Shown here piece after piece: positions 26,097 to 37,560 of a stretch of DNA of 41,248 bases (its first letter is position 1; each line of letters opens with the position of its first letter). The translations under genes were made by a program, and so were the position numbers. The stretch comes from Vibrio aestivus (GTDB lineage Bacteria > Pseudomonadota > Gammaproteobacteria > Enterobacterales > Vibrionaceae), in NCBI GenBank assembly GCA_003263845.1, contig JYJN01000161.1, positions 1 to 41,248 on the forward strand. Direction: 5' to 3'. The notes beneath the pieces are model-generated. The model searched no databases. It worked only from the letters and a program-made list of their open reading frames with translations, and was not told where the DNA came from.

Positions 26097-28529
26097 AGCG
26101 CTACTTGGTCATTACCGCCGTTATCCTTTTCAAATTCTTCTTGTATGGCTTGGCCTTACGTTAGGTGTCTCTCTATTAGTTGGCGTTTCTTCTATTAATC
26201 AGCATGCACATGAAAGTTACGCGCATGGGGAGAAGCTTTTCTCCAATCCTCTTCCTTATCGTATTCGCTCAAAGCACGAATCTAACCGAATTCCTCAAGG
26301 GTTCTATATTCAGCTAAGACGCGATGGTTTTCATCAGTGTGCACCATTTGAGAGTTTGCGAGTTTCTGCCGCTTCCGGCCAAGACTTTGTGATCGTCGGA
26401 ATTGATCCGGTGGCTATGCTGAATATGACATCGGGCGTACTTCTTAACGACATTCCTGCGCTACAGCTCATGCGACCACCATTCCCGATTTTGGTCAGCG
26501 ACGAACTCGCGACTCATATGAGTTGGGATGATGGAGATTTTATTACACTTCGTGATGGCAGTCAGCTTGGGCCGATTCTCATCGATACCCAAGATAGGAT
26601 TAATGGCTCGCGAATACTTGCTGACATGTCGCTGTTAAGAATGCTGAATAAATCATCTGGCATCTCTGTAATTGCCTGCTCAGAAATGCCACAAGAGAAA
26701 TTGGCTAAACTAAAAGACTCATTGCCAAATGGCATGAGGCTCGTTCGCAGTTCACGTGTCGAATTAGAGTCTCTCACCAAAGCATTCCACATGAACTTGA
26801 ATGCAATGGGGCTACTCGCGTTCTTAGTAGGCTTATTTATCTTTTACCAAGCTATGTCACTTTCTATGACTCAACGTCAGCCATTAGTTGGTGCTTTGAG
26901 ACAAACTGGTGTTTCCTCTTGGCAACTCATTAAGGCGATGATGCTAGAGCTATCAGTATTAATCTTGGCAAGCTGGCTGTGTGGTAATGTGCTGGGACTT
27001 GTTCTCGCCAATCAGCTGATACCTTCAGTGTCATCAAGTTTGGGAGACTTATACGATGCGAACGTTGGTCTTGCGATCGAATGGCATTGGGAAGCCAGTC
27101 TCTACAGCTTATATATGACGGTGTTGGGTGCATTGCTCGCCTGTTCATGGCCTTTGGTTCGACTGCTTCGCTCACAACCGATTCGCTTGACGACTCGTTT
27201 GTCTATTGCCCGATTTACCGGCATTGAGTTCTCGTTGCAAGCGGGCCTTGCTTGTGCTTTCTGTGTCGCAGCAATTGCCATCTATCAGGCTCCTCAGACC
27301 CAATCATCCGGTTTTGCCATTATTGCGTTAATGCTACTTAGTGCCGCATTGTTCACGCCTTACTTCATTTGGAAGTTATTCACGAGCTTCTCTTATTCAA
27401 TGCGCTGGGTGAAAGTAAGATGGTTCTTTGCCGATGCAGCAACAAGTATGAGTTATCGCGGGGTTGCTACGATGGCCTTTATGGTATCGATGGCAGCTAA
27501 TATCGGCGTAGAAACCATGGTAGGAAGCTTCAGAGATACCACCGATCGCTGGTTAACACAGCGCCTAGCGGCTGACCTTTATATCTATCCGAATACGAGT
27601 GCGGCGACCAAAATGAGTGATTGGTTGATCAAGCAGCCAGAAGTCGATGAAGTATGGTGGCGTTGGGAACGTGAAGTGATGACGCCTCAAGGCTCACTGC
27701 AGGTAGTCAGCACCGGTGCCTCAGAAGGAGAGCTGGATTCCCTGACGATCAAGTTAGGTATTCCACAGTATTGGTATCACTTACATAACTCAAAAGGGGT
27801 GATGGTAAGTGAGTCAATGGCGTTAAAGCTGGGAATACGACCAGGCGACTTTATTAATTTACATGGCGCTCTTGGGACTGGATGGCAGGTGGTAGGCGTG
27901 TACTTCGATTATGGTAATCCATACAATCAAGTGCTGTTGTCACATCAAAATTGGCGTCATGCGTTTTCTGGCACCGGTAATGTTGGACTTGGCGTGTTGC
28001 TTCAAGACGGTATCAATGCGGAAGGCTTGAAGCGTAGGTCGAATCTGCATATCGATTGGGTTCAGAGAGAATTTACGACAATAGCTCTATTCACCAACAA
28101 GCAATGCGTGTGTTTGACCGAACCTTCTCGATTGCAGATAAGCTCGGAAATATCACCTTGATTATCGCCTTATTTGGTATCTTCTTCGCGACCGTCGCTG
28201 GTGAAGTGTCAAGGCAGAAACATGTCTCATTACTTCGCTGTTTGGGCATGTCAGGTCGTGAATTGATTGTTATGGGCGGCTTGCAGCTGTTTGTCTTCGG
28301 TGCCATTGCGATTGTTATCGCGATGCCGTTAGGACTGACATTAGCGAGTTTAGTCGTTGATATTGTGATTAAACAGTCTTTTGGTTGGACGCTGGAGCTT
28401 AAGTTTAACCCTGCTGATTATATGTTCAGTATTGCGACCACAATGATTGCTTTGATGATTGCCGGCGCGATTCCAGTATTTAGAATGATACGAAAAACAC
28501 CGATGAAGATCTTAAGAGACGCCCTATAA
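26077..28529 (+). CDS. FtsX-like ABC transporter permease (AttF/AttG-like), one frame break
   Basis: About 817 residues. An N-terminal membrane helix, a large periplasmic domain (about 45-235), three helices, a second periplasmic domain (about 480-650) and a final FtsX block (LIIALFGIFFATVAGEVSRQKHVS, then VFRMIRKTP). This two-module shape corresponds to a fusion of two FtsX permeases, encoded separately as AttF and AttG in Agrobacterium. One G is missing near 28065; restoring it gives RIYDNSSIHQQAMRVFDR. The next gene starts directly after its stop. Confidence 0.8.
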
Positions 28530-29653
28530 ATGAACAAGAAGTTCGAAGTATTTAATAAGCTCAGGCGATGGGCGTCGGTTTTGCTACTCTTGTTCTGTGC
28601 TTGGGTGGTCTATGAATCTAATTTCTTTGGGGCAACACAGAGCGAAGGTCACGAAGTTACCGACATGCTAGGCTCTGTTCCTAAGAAAGTATTTGAGCCC
28701 GTACTTCCCGATCAACCTGTGGTGATCCCAAAAGACTTTCAGTTTCATGCGTCTTTTCAGCACGAATGGTGGCATTATTTTGCTAACGTTGTGGGGGAAG
28801 ATGGCCAGAACTATGGTATTCAGTGGAGTTACTTCCGCATCGCAAACGACGACAAGGATACAGCAGGGTGGCAGAGCCCTCAAATCTACGTATCTCACGT
28901 TGTCGTTTCTAGTAAAGATAATGTCTGGCGAGAGCAGCGAATTGCCCGTGGTGGAATTGGCCAAGCAGGCATGACCGATAAACCCTTTAGGATTTGGATC
29001 GATAACTGGACTTGGCGTTCATTGGGCGTGACGCCTTTCCCTGGCAGCTTAGAAGCGAAAACAGATACGTTTAATGTTTCATTAAACACGGTGCTAAAGG
29101 CCCTTTTGCGCTCCCGGGGGATAAAGGATACCAAATTAAGCATGATTTACTCCCAGTGGCTTCATTCAACATCACTGCGCCATTTCTTGATGTTTCAGGT
29201 GTGCTAACGCTTGAAAATGGTAAGCCGATTAAAGTATCGGGTAAGGCGTGGATGAGTAAGGAGTGGGGCAGTGGCTTGATGGCTGAGGGCCAGATTGGCT
29301 GGGATTGGTTCGTGTTCCCACTTGATGGTAATACGACGGTCTCGCTCAGTCAGTATCGTCACAAAAACCAGATGCCTTATGTGTTTGGCATGCTTGCGAC
29401 TGACGACGGTAAAGTGATGCGCCTAGACGGCGATGATATGACGATAACTCCCAGAAAGCTGACGATCATGAAGAATGGTAAACGAATTCCGTTGAGTTGG
29501 CATATTTCAATCCCCGAATATGGTGTAGATGTGGTCACCAAAGTACACAACCCTAATGTGTGGCTACCGTTTATCGTTCCTTATTGGGAAGGCCCAATAA
29601 GCGTGAGCGGGTCGCATTATTCAAGTGGATTTATGCAGTTAACGGGTTATTGA
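28530..29653 (+). CDS. AttH-like lipocalin-domain (CrtC-type) envelope protein, one frame break
   Basis: About 374 residues. An N-terminal hydrophobic segment (about 13-29) anchors or exports it. The family signature FQHEWWHYFANVVGEDG, and later WMSKEWGSGLM and GWDWFVFPLDG, belong to the AttH/carotenoid 1,2-hydratase-like double lipocalin fold. One A is missing at 29096-29098; with it the frame continues KGPFALPGDKGYQIKHD. The ABC ATPase, FtsX permease and AttH-like order is the same as attEFGH in Agrobacterium, which is known for a role in plant attachment. It probably binds a hydrophobic substrate of the transporter in the periplasm. Confidence 0.8.
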
Positions 29654-30229
29654 TGGAGCCTGTGACCTTTACGCTGATTTCATAGCACTTTCTAATTTAA
29701 CTCCCACAGGAGAGCCCACTATTATTAGTGGGCTTTTTTGCGTCTCTAACTATCTGATAACTTAAAGTTAAGTCCTATAACATTTGCTGACTCAATTTAA
29801 AGCGCAGTTTGTAAAACTTTATTTCGAAATACTGAAAATACGCCATTTTTGAATAGGAACTTTAGTCGAAATAGGCGGATTGAAATAATTTTTCATAGTG
29901 TGACGAATGATAAAAAATCTAACCGTAAGAATAAGATACATGACCTATACTTGTCATAATTAATGATATGCAGCACGTTGTGTTTAGTAAGTTTAACCAT
30001 GTTTTTTTGAACAATTGAATATTGTGACTGATAACGAATGTTCGGGAATTCCTTAGTTATTGTTCGCTTTTTTTACTGTTTAGATATGACGAATTGGTTA
30101 AAATGGCGCAGTTGGTGGATACAGATGGTGAGTTCGCCATAAATAGATATTAAGTGTCGAGCCAAACCTGTTTTCACTGATATAAATTTCTTATCATCCA
30201 TAATTGAAATAGAACTAAGGCCAATAAAA
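29654..30229. other. 576-bp intergenic region upstream of nhaA
   Basis: It holds the terminator at 29713-29738 and then AT-rich sequence with possible promoters (for example TATACT near 29950). A hairpin-capable stretch lies near 30030-30075, followed by a T-run, and ATGGCG...CGCCAT arms flank about 26 bases near 30102-30140. The leader could be long and structured, but I could not match it to a known riboswitch such as nhaA-I. Confidence 0.4.
29713..29738 (+). terminator. Rho-independent terminator of the ABC/AttH operon
   Basis: A 9-bp stem AGCCCACTA / TAGTGGGCT with loop TTAT is followed by six T. Confidence 0.9.
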
Positions 30230-31385
30230 ATGGGCAAGTTATTACGTGACTTTCTAAAAATGGAGTCATCGAGCGGAATACTTCTTATCATTGCTTCAAT
30301 CGTTGCAATGTCTGTCGCAAATTCCGGGCTTAATGAATATTATCAGGGTTTTTTACACACATACGTGTTGGGGATGTCGTTATCTCACTGGATAAACGAT
30401 GGCCTGATGGCGATTTTCTTTCTTCTCATCGGTCTTGAAGTAAAACGCGAGCTAGTTGAAGGCGCATTAAAATCGAAAGAGACAGCTATGTTCCCAGCAA
30501 TTGCTGCTGTGGGGGGATGGTGGTTCCAGCTCTTATCTATGTTTTCTTCAATATTAATAACCCAGAGGCGCTAGCTGGTTGGGCTATCCCTGCAGCAACC
30601 GACATTGCGTTTGCACTTGGCATCATGGCATTGCTTGGTAACCGTGTTCCTGTCAGCTTGAAAGTATTCCTGCTAGCATTGGCAATCATCGATGACCTTG
30701 GCGCCGTTATCATTATTGCTTTGTTCTATACCCAAGACCTTTCAATCATGGCTTTGATTCTTGGTTTCCTTTGTACGGCGATTTTATTTACTCTCAACGC
30801 GAAAAAAGTTACTCACCTTTCTTTATACCTTCTTGTAGGACTTGTTTTGTGGTTTGCAGTATTGAAATCGGGCGTTCACGCAACACTGGCTGGCGTAGTG
30901 ATTGGTTTTGCTATTCCGATCAAGGGCGACAAGCTAGCGAATCGCCTTTAAAGACGCTTGAGCATTGGTTACACCCGTACGTGTCGTTTGGCATCCTACC
31001 GTTGTTCGCGTTAGCAAATGCGGGTATTGCCCTAAACAACGTTTCTATGAGCGGTTTAACCTCTGCGTTACCAATGGGCATAGCGTTTGGATTGTTAGTG
31101 GGTAAGCCAATTGGCATTATGTTATTTAGCTGGGTAGCAGTGAAGATGAAGTGGGCAAGAATGCCTCATAGTGTTGGCATGCGACATATCTTCGCAGTGT
31201 CTATCTTGTGCGGCATTGGATTTACCATGTCTATATTCATCTCGTCCTTGGCGTTCGGTTTCGAGCATGAGGTGCTCGATACCTATGCCAGATTGGGTAT
31301 ATTGATGGGTTCAACCGCATCGGCAATTCTCGGTTACACTTTATTAGCGATAACTTTGCCTAAGCCGAAAGTGGTAATGAGCTAA
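30230..31385 (+). CDS. nhaA: Na+/H+ antiporter NhaA, two frame breaks
   Basis: About 385 residues, matching E. coli NhaA (388). The N-terminus [13 protein letters not shown], the segment [16 protein letters not shown] and the ion-binding Asp pair in AIIDDLGAV are diagnostic; the C-terminal helices include ALANAGI and [11 protein letters not shown]. One G is missing from the run at 30511-30516 (restoring [12 protein letters not shown]) and one A near 30931 (restoring [19 protein letters not shown]). TAAGG lies before the ATG. It exchanges about two protons for one sodium in the inner membrane, active at alkaline pH. It precedes a full Mnh antiporter operon. Confidence 0.93.
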
Positions 31386-31797
31386 ATCTCGAGCCCACAA
31401 GCAACAATGCTTGTGGGCTTTATGTATCTTTCTATATCACTCTCAAATCCAGTTAGGAAAATTTAAATTAGTTTTATTTTTATTCCTAAGTTAATGTTAT
31501 TTAATGATATTTTTAGGTTTCTCTCTTGGCTTGAGTTCAGTGGCTTACATCTGATTGGACAAAAAATGATAGTTTTCCCGTATAGAAGCCTTATTTAGAT
31601 CGGAAATTCCGAAATATCTACTCACCACAAGCGAATATTCTTACCTTCACCTTTTCCATAGACTCGTTGCCTTACATATTTTGCTTCAATGTTAGTCAAT
31701 TGATATATCGAATCAAACTCGGTTATCATTTGTAATGTTTGTTTGGTAAAGTCCTATAAATGTTAAAGTTTTATAAAAGTCTGTGGAGCTAGTCTAA
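31386..31797. other. 412-bp intergenic region before the mnh operon
   Basis: It contains the nhaA terminator hairpin (12-bp stem AGCCCACAAGCA, 31392-31419, weak T tail). After that only AT-rich sequence is seen, with a possible -10 TATAAA near 31770 and the mnhA ribosome-binding site GGAG at 31785-31788. Confidence 0.5.
31392..31419 (+). terminator. Hairpin downstream of nhaA, likely terminator
   Basis: A perfect 12-bp stem with loop ACAA lies a few bases past the nhaA stop. The following T stretch is short. Confidence 0.75.
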
Positions 31798-34084
31798 ATG
31801 CTCATCGCTGTCCTGTCGGGTTTATCCTGGCGGCGTTTGTCCCTTGGCTGTTTCGTAATTTTGGGGAACGAACCAGTAAGTTGCTTGCGATTTTGCCAGC
31901 AGCATTGTTTGTCTATTTCATGACTTTCCTCCCTGTTATTACAGGGCAGGGGCCGCAACTCATTAGCTATGAGTGGGTGCCAAGTTTAGGGATTACTCTG
32001 AATTTTTGGCTAGACGGTTTAAGTTTGATGTTCGCATTGCTCATTTCAGGCATTGGCTTTTTCGTCATTATCTATGCTGGAAGCTATTTAGCGCACAAGC
32101 CAGATCAGCGTAAACTGCTGATGTATTTGATGGCTTTTATGAGCGCGATGCTTGGTGTAGTACTTTCAAGTAATTTAATGGCGATGTTCGTATTCTGGGA
32201 ACTAACCAGTATTACTTCTTACATGCTGATTGGTTATTACCACGAGAAAGAGTCTTCACGTAAATCAGCGTTGCAAGGTTTGTTTGTCACAGTCGGCGGT
32301 GGATTAGCATTACTAGCCGGTATCATCATGCTTGGCACTATTGCTGGAACCTATGAAGTTCATGAGATCTTGGCTCAAGGTACCGACCTTCAAACTCACG
32401 CGCTTTTCACTGTGATGATGCTCGCTGTTCTTGGTGGTACTTTTACCAAGTCGGCGCAGTTCCCGTTCCACTTTTGGTTGCCTAATGCTATGGCAGCGCC
32501 AACGCCTGTGAGTTCTTACCTTCACTCTGCAACCATGGTTAAAGCGGGCGTTTATTTAATGGCGCGTTTGCAGCTACAATGGCCGGCCATGAGACTTGGA
32601 CTTTGCTCCTTACCGGAGCTGGTGCAATTACCATGCTTCTTGGTGCAGCGATGGCAGTGTCGAGCACGGATCTTAAGAAAATCTTGGCCTACTCAACTAT
32701 CATGGCTTTGGGCACGCTCACTATGCTTATTGGTATTGGCACTGAAGCAGCATTAGTTGCGGCTGTGGTTTTCCTTCTGGGACACGCCCTATACAAAGGT
32801 GCGTTGTTCATGGCGGCAGGTACTATAGACCACGAAACAGGTACGAAAGATGTACGTGAGCTGGGCGGCCTTCGCAAAGCAATGCCGTATACCGCTGCAT
32901 TTATGTCTTTGGCGGCACTGGCCCTAGCGGGTGTTCCGCCACTGTTTGGCTTCATCGGTAAAGAGTTGATGCTAGCAGGCGTTCTAACAAGTCCTTGGGC
33001 TCCGGTTCTTGCATTAATGGCGCTGTTGACTTCGATCTTCATTGTTGCTTGTGCTTGTCTGTTGGTGATCAAACCTTTCTGGGGAGTGAAGAAGCAAACA
33101 CCAAAAGAAGCACATGAAGCCCCAATGGGTATGCGCCTTGGTTTCACCATCTTATCGGTTGTCGGTCTTATCTTTGGCTTGATCCCAAGCTTAGTGTCCC
33201 CATTAGTGACGTCGGCGGCTAATGCGGTGTCGGGTTATGATGTTTCGGACATTGATTTGGCTCTATGGCACGGTGTGAATGTGCCGCTCATTATGAGTTT
33301 GACGGCGTTAGCGTTGGGTTACTTACTGTTTAAGAAGTGGGATTCGTTAGGATCGAAAGCTTCAAAAGCGAAACCAATGCTGGAGTATGGACCCGAACGC
33401 GGTTACTTCGTATTCATGGACAACATGCTTAAGTTTGCTAAGTGGTCGACTGCGAAGCTGCAAAACGGCTATATGGCGAACTACATCCTAACGATCTTTG
33501 TGACCACGATTGTGCTAGTAGGTTACACCATGTTTACCAAAGTAGGTTTCCATTGGGAGATTGATTTCTCTGATGTGACGCTTAAAGACATTGGCTTATC
33601 TATTTTGATTGTGGCTGTTATTACATATGCGTGTATTACTCCTTTGCGTTTAGGCGCGGTAGCTGCACTCGGTGCACTTGGCTTCTCAATGGCACTTATC
33701 TACGTGTTCTTCAGTGCGCCAGACTTGGCTATTACTCAGGTACTGATTGAGACGTTGACCGTTATCATGCTGGTTCTTGTGCTATTCAAACTGCCTAAGT
33801 TCCAAAAGCTATCGTCTTCCGATGTACGCTGGCGAGATTGTATTGTGGCCGTGTCATTTGGTGCCATGATGGCAACTCTACTCTTGACCGCAGTGCACTT
33901 TGCGATGCCGGGCGGTATTAGCGAATACCTCATTGAGAACAGCTACCCAATTGCTAAAGGTCGCAACATAGTGAACGTTATCCTAGTTGACTATCGTGCT
34001 TTAGATACATTAGGTGAACTCTTCGTACTGTCGCTTGCTGCGATTGGTGTCACTGCAATGCTTAGAACGAAGAAGGAAAAGTAA
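31798..34084 (+). CDS. mnhA: Mnh/Mrp Na+/H+ antiporter subunit A, two frame breaks
   Basis: About 762 residues, a NuoL-like polytopic subunit. ATG 31798 has GGAG nine bases upstream. One T is missing at 31821-31823 (restoring [19 protein letters not shown]) and one base near 32572 (after LMARL, before MAGHETW). The family motifs [29 protein letters not shown], then [16 protein letters not shown] and [12 protein letters not shown] are intact, and a MrpA C-terminal domain with [14 protein letters not shown] follows. It forms the proton or sodium path of a seven-subunit complex with the genes downstream, with its stop overlapping the mnhB start. Confidence 0.93.
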
Positions 34085-34515
34085 TGAACAAGACAGGTAC
34101 TTCAATCATTCTTCAAGTTATCGCTCGCTTCTTGCTGCCGATGCTGTTGCTATTCTCTGTGTTCCTTCTACTACGCGGACACGATGAGCCGGGTGGCGGC
34201 TTTATCGCAGGCCTTGTCGCGTCCAGCGGCTTTGCCCTTTATCTGTTCGCGTTCGATACAGAACAAACACGTAAGGTTATTGGCGTTGATAGCTCCTACT
34301 TGATGGGAGGCGGTTTGATTATCGCTATCTTGAGCGGCTTCATTGGCGTTGTATATAAAGGTGCATTCCTAAGTGCTGTGTGGTGGTATCCAACCTTGCC
34401 GGGTCTAGGAGAGCTGAAGATAAGCACACCGTTGATTTTCGATATTGGCGTGTATCTGGTGGTTATTGGAATGGTAACAACCTTGCTTCTTTCACTAGCA
34501 CAGTTGGAGGATTAA
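34084..34515 (+). CDS. mnhB: Mnh/Mrp antiporter subunit B
   Basis: 143 residues, intact, with four membrane helices. [21 protein letters not shown] is the MnhB/MrpB signature. It starts at the last base of the mnhA stop and ends one base before mnhC, so it is translationally coupled on both sides. Small structural subunit of the complex. Confidence 0.93.
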   Translation: MNKTGTSIILQVIARFLLPMLLLFSVFLLLRGHDEPGGGFIAGLVASSGFALYLFAFDTEQTRKVIGVDSSYLMGGGLIIAILSGFIGVVYKGAFLSAVWWYPTLPGLGELKISTPLIFDIGVYLVVIGMVTTLLLSLAQLED

Positions 34516-34869
34516 ATGACAACTTTGTTTGCTTTTGTAATTGGTGCGCTTTACGCAGCAGCCCTTTACATGATGCTTCGTCGAAGTGTCGTTAAGCTAG
34601 TGATTGGCTTAATGATTCTATCGAATGCCGCGAATCTGCTTATCTTTACTGGCGGTGGTCTTGTTAGAGGTGGTGCCCCTTTAATTGAAGAAGGTATGAC
34701 AGGTCCAGTTGGTGCGATTGCGGATCCATTGCCACAGGCACTTATCCTTACCGCGATTGTTATTAGTTTTGGCGTATTGGCTTTTGCTGTTGTTTTGATC
34801 AAACGCGCTTACAAAGTGATTGGTAAAGACGACATGAACGAAATGAAGAGTACAGATTCACAATTATGA
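34516..34869 (+). CDS. mnhC: Mnh/Mrp antiporter subunit C
   Basis: 117 residues, intact, NuoK-like with three membrane helices. [17 protein letters not shown] and the conserved [14 protein letters not shown] stretch identify it. It overlaps the start of mnhD by 4 bases. Confidence 0.93.
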   Translation: MTTLFAFVIGALYAAALYMMLRRSVVKLVIGLMILSNAANLLIFTGGGLVRGGAPLIEEGMTGPVGAIADPLPQALILTAIVISFGVLAFAVVLIKRAYKVIGKDDMNEMKSTDSQL

Positions 34870-36360
34870 TGCTATTAATGCCAGTACTGATCCCGATGCT
34901 TGCTGCCGCCATTTCGATGGTGTTGTGGAAGCATCAAACTCTGCAACGCTGGATCAGTGTTTTCTCAAACTTTGCGTTGCTCGTAGCAGCAGGGACTCTA
35001 TTCACTACTGTTTATAACGATGGTATTCAGGTGATTACCCTTGGTGGGTGGGATGCACCTTTCGGTATTTCGCTTGTTGCTGATCTACTCGCCGTAATCA
35101 TGGTGACAGTTTCGGCGGTTGTCGCTTTCTGTATTTCTATCTACGCGCTAGCGACCATGACCAAAGAGCATGAGAAGTTTGGTTTTTACCCACTTCTTCA
35201 CTTGATGCTTGCGGGTGTCATTGGTTCGTTCCTCACTGGCGATATCTTTAACCTGTATGTATGGTTTGAGATCATGCTTGTAGCGTCGTTTGGTTTGCTT
35301 ATCCTTGGTGGTGAGCGAAGTCAGATGGAAGGTGCGCTGAAATATGTAACGCTTAACTTACTGTCTTCAGCTCTGTTCTTAAGTGCGATTGGTCTTTTGT
35401 ATGCCTACGCAGGAACGTTAAACATGGCTGATCTTGGCCAGAAGCTTGCGATGTCGGACAATCCTGAAGTGGTCACTGTCATCTCACTATTGTTCCTTGT
35501 GGCATTTGGTATCAAGGCAGCGGCTTTCCCATTGTTCTTCTGGCTACCTGCCTCTTACCATACACCACCCGTGGCTATTTCCGCGGTATTCGCTGGCCTA
35601 CTAACAAAAGTAGGTGTGTACGCGCTTTATCGTGTGTTTAGTGTCATCTTCATTGGTGATATTGGCTTTACCCACAGTACGCTATTAATGTGGATGGGTA
35701 TTTTCACTATGGTGACTGGCGTACTCGGAGCCGCAGCTCAATTCGAAGTTCGACGTATTCTGTCGTTCCATATTGTGAGCCAGATTGGTTACATGATTTT
35801 GGGCTTAGCTCTATTTACACCGCTTGCAATTCTTGGTGGCGTGTTCTATCTGTTCCACCATATTGTGGTGAAGACAAACTTGTTCCTAATTGGCGGTGTT
35901 ATGCATCGTTTGCACGGAACCTACGATCTGTCGCGTTTGGGTGGTTTGTACAAGTCAGCACCGTTCCTAGCCATTTTATTCGCTATTCCGGCGATGTCAC
36001 TGGCAGGTATTCCGCCATTATCAGGTTTCTTTGCTAAGTTTGTGGTTATTAAAGCAGGTATTGAAGCGAAAGAATGGATTGGTGTAATTGCGTCACTAGC
36101 CGTGGGCCTATTGACCATGTACTCCATGATTAAGATTTGGGCAGAAGCTTTCTGGAAGAAGCTTCCAGAAGAAGCAGAAACGTTACCACCGTTGTCGGAT
36201 TCAGAGCGTTTTTTGTTTGTATCTTCCGATTATCCTAATGGCGGGCATTACAATCACTATCGGTCTGAATGCTGAATGGTTTGTGAATCTTGCCTCTATG
36301 GCCGCTGAGCAGATCCTTGATCCTCAGCAGTACATTCAAGCAGTGTTAGGAGGCAACTAA
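34866..36360 (+). CDS. mnhD: Mnh/Mrp antiporter subunit D, one frame break
   Basis: About 497 residues, NuoN/NuoM-like. [36 protein letters not shown] and [16 protein letters not shown] with [15 protein letters not shown] are family blocks. The frame as given stops at 36275; removing one T from the TTT at 36216-36218 restores [18 protein letters not shown] and the end QAVLGGN at 36360, directly before mnhE. Core ion-translocating subunit paired with MnhA. Confidence 0.93.
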
Positions 36361-36361
36361 T

Positions 36362-36835
36362 ATGAAAGCATTTGGTTGGAACGTACTTCTGGCAATGGCA
36401 TGGGTGGTGTTGTCAGGATCATATACCTTAGCAAACCTGCTTGGCGGTATGATCTTAAGTTACATGGTATTGGCTTATGTACTGCGTGATCGTCCATTGT
36501 TCTCGAAATACTTTGGTAAGTTACCTAAGCTAGTTAACTTCGTGTTGTTCTTCATATGGGATCTGATTAAGGCAAATGCACGCGTAGCATACGATGTAAT
36601 TACGCCAACGCATTTGATGAAGCCAGCCGTGATTGGTGTGCCTTTGGACTTGAAAACAGACGGTGGCATTACCGTGTTTTCAAACCTAATTACAGCGACA
36701 CCAGGCTCTCTTGCGCTTGATGTTTCGACAGATAAAAAAGTCCTATATGTGCACTTGATGTACTTTGAAGATGAACAGCTTCATATCGCAGAGCTTAAGC
36801 GACTAGAAGCCATGGTTATTGATATTTTGGGTTAA
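36362..36835 (+). CDS. mnhE: Mnh/Mrp antiporter subunit E
   Basis: 157 residues, intact. N-terminal membrane segments (LLAMAWVVLSGSYTLANLLGG) are followed by a soluble domain with TDGGITVFSNLITATPGSLALDV, the signature of MnhE/MrpE. It starts one base after the mnhD stop with AGGAGG inside mnhD. Confidence 0.93.
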   Translation: MKAFGWNVLLAMAWVVLSGSYTLANLLGGMILSYMVLAYVLRDRPLFSKYFGKLPKLVNFVLFFIWDLIKANARVAYDVITPTHLMKPAVIGVPLDLKTDGGITVFSNLITATPGSLALDVSTDKKVLYVHLMYFEDEQLHIAELKRLEAMVIDILG

Positions 36836-36840
36836 GAGTT

Positions 36841-37116
36841 ATGATTGAAACGGTCTATCAGATAAGTTTTGGTATGATGGTGTTAGCCCTATTGCTGGCA
36901 TCAATTCGACTACTTAAAGGTCCATCGCTCCCAGATCGCGTTGTCGCGCTAGAGCTTATGGCGTCTATTACTGTTGGTATGGTTGTGCTTTATGGTGCGG
37001 CTTATAACCAGCCTAAGTTTATTGATGTAGCGATCGTATTGGCGCTTACGTCATTCTTAGCGGCAGTCGGTTTTTCAAGCTATTTAGAAAAACGAGGAAT
37101 TCGCAACGATGATTGA
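36841..37116 (+). CDS. mnhF: Mnh/Mrp antiporter subunit F
   Basis: 91 residues, intact, three membrane helices. LKGPSLPDRVVALELM and LALTSFLAAVGFSSYLEKR match MnhF/MrpF. It overlaps mnhG by 8 bases. Confidence 0.93.
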   Translation: MIETVYQISFGMMVLALLLASIRLLKGPSLPDRVVALELMASITVGMVVLYGAAYNQPKFIDVAIVLALTSFLAAVGFSSYLEKRGIRNDD

Positions 37117-37492
37117 TTTTGTAGTAGGGTTCTTTGCACTTATGGGCGCGTTCCTGATGCTACTTGCTAGCATTGGTTTGAATCGTATGCCGGATTTTCT
37201 AACTCGCATGCATGCGACGAGTAAAGCCGGTGCTCTAGGAATAGGGCTGATTGTGATTGCTTTCTCAATAGTATTTTGGGAAGACACGTCAATCGTTATT
37301 CGCTCAATTGTTGTGATTGTCTTCATTATTGTAACCGCGCCGATTGCTGCTCATATTTTGGCAAGAACGAGTTACTTCGTTGGTGTGCCTGTGTGGGGCG
37401 GCACGGTTAAAGATGCGATTAAAGAGCAATATGACATGGAGACGCATCAACTCTCGAGTAAGTGCGGTACTAGAAAAACTGAAGAAAAATAG
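37109..37492 (+). CDS. mnhG: Mnh/Mrp antiporter subunit G
   Basis: 127 residues, intact. MGAFLMLLASIGLNRMPDFL, then RMHATSKAGALGIGLI, and TAPIAAHILARTSY mark MnhG/MrpG. It is the last gene of the operon, ending 20 bases before the terminator. A short charged tail (RKTEEK) follows the membrane part. Confidence 0.93.
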   Translation: MIDFVVGFFALMGAFLMLLASIGLNRMPDFLTRMHATSKAGALGIGLIVIAFSIVFWEDTSIVIRSIVVIVFIIVTAPIAAHILARTSYFVGVPVWGGTVKDAIKEQYDMETHQLSSKCGTRKTEEK

Positions 37493-37513
37493 CTTCGGGT
37501 TTAGCTTGTAAAT

Positions 37514-37544
37514 AAAAAACGCTTCCATAGGGGAAGCGTTTTTT
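37514..37544. terminator. Bidirectional terminator between mnhG and the OmpA-like gene
   Basis: AAAAAACGCTTCC pairs with its complement around a 5-base loop, with A and T runs on both sides, so it can serve both converging transcripts. Confidence 0.9.
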
Positions 37545-37560
37545 AGTGTTTAGGCTACTG

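Noticed and set aside
30100..30145. Stretch with GCGCAGTTGGTGG resembling a tRNA D-arm
   Set aside because: No acceptor stem, anticodon arm or T-arm with GGTTCGAAT can be formed around it, so it is not a tRNA.
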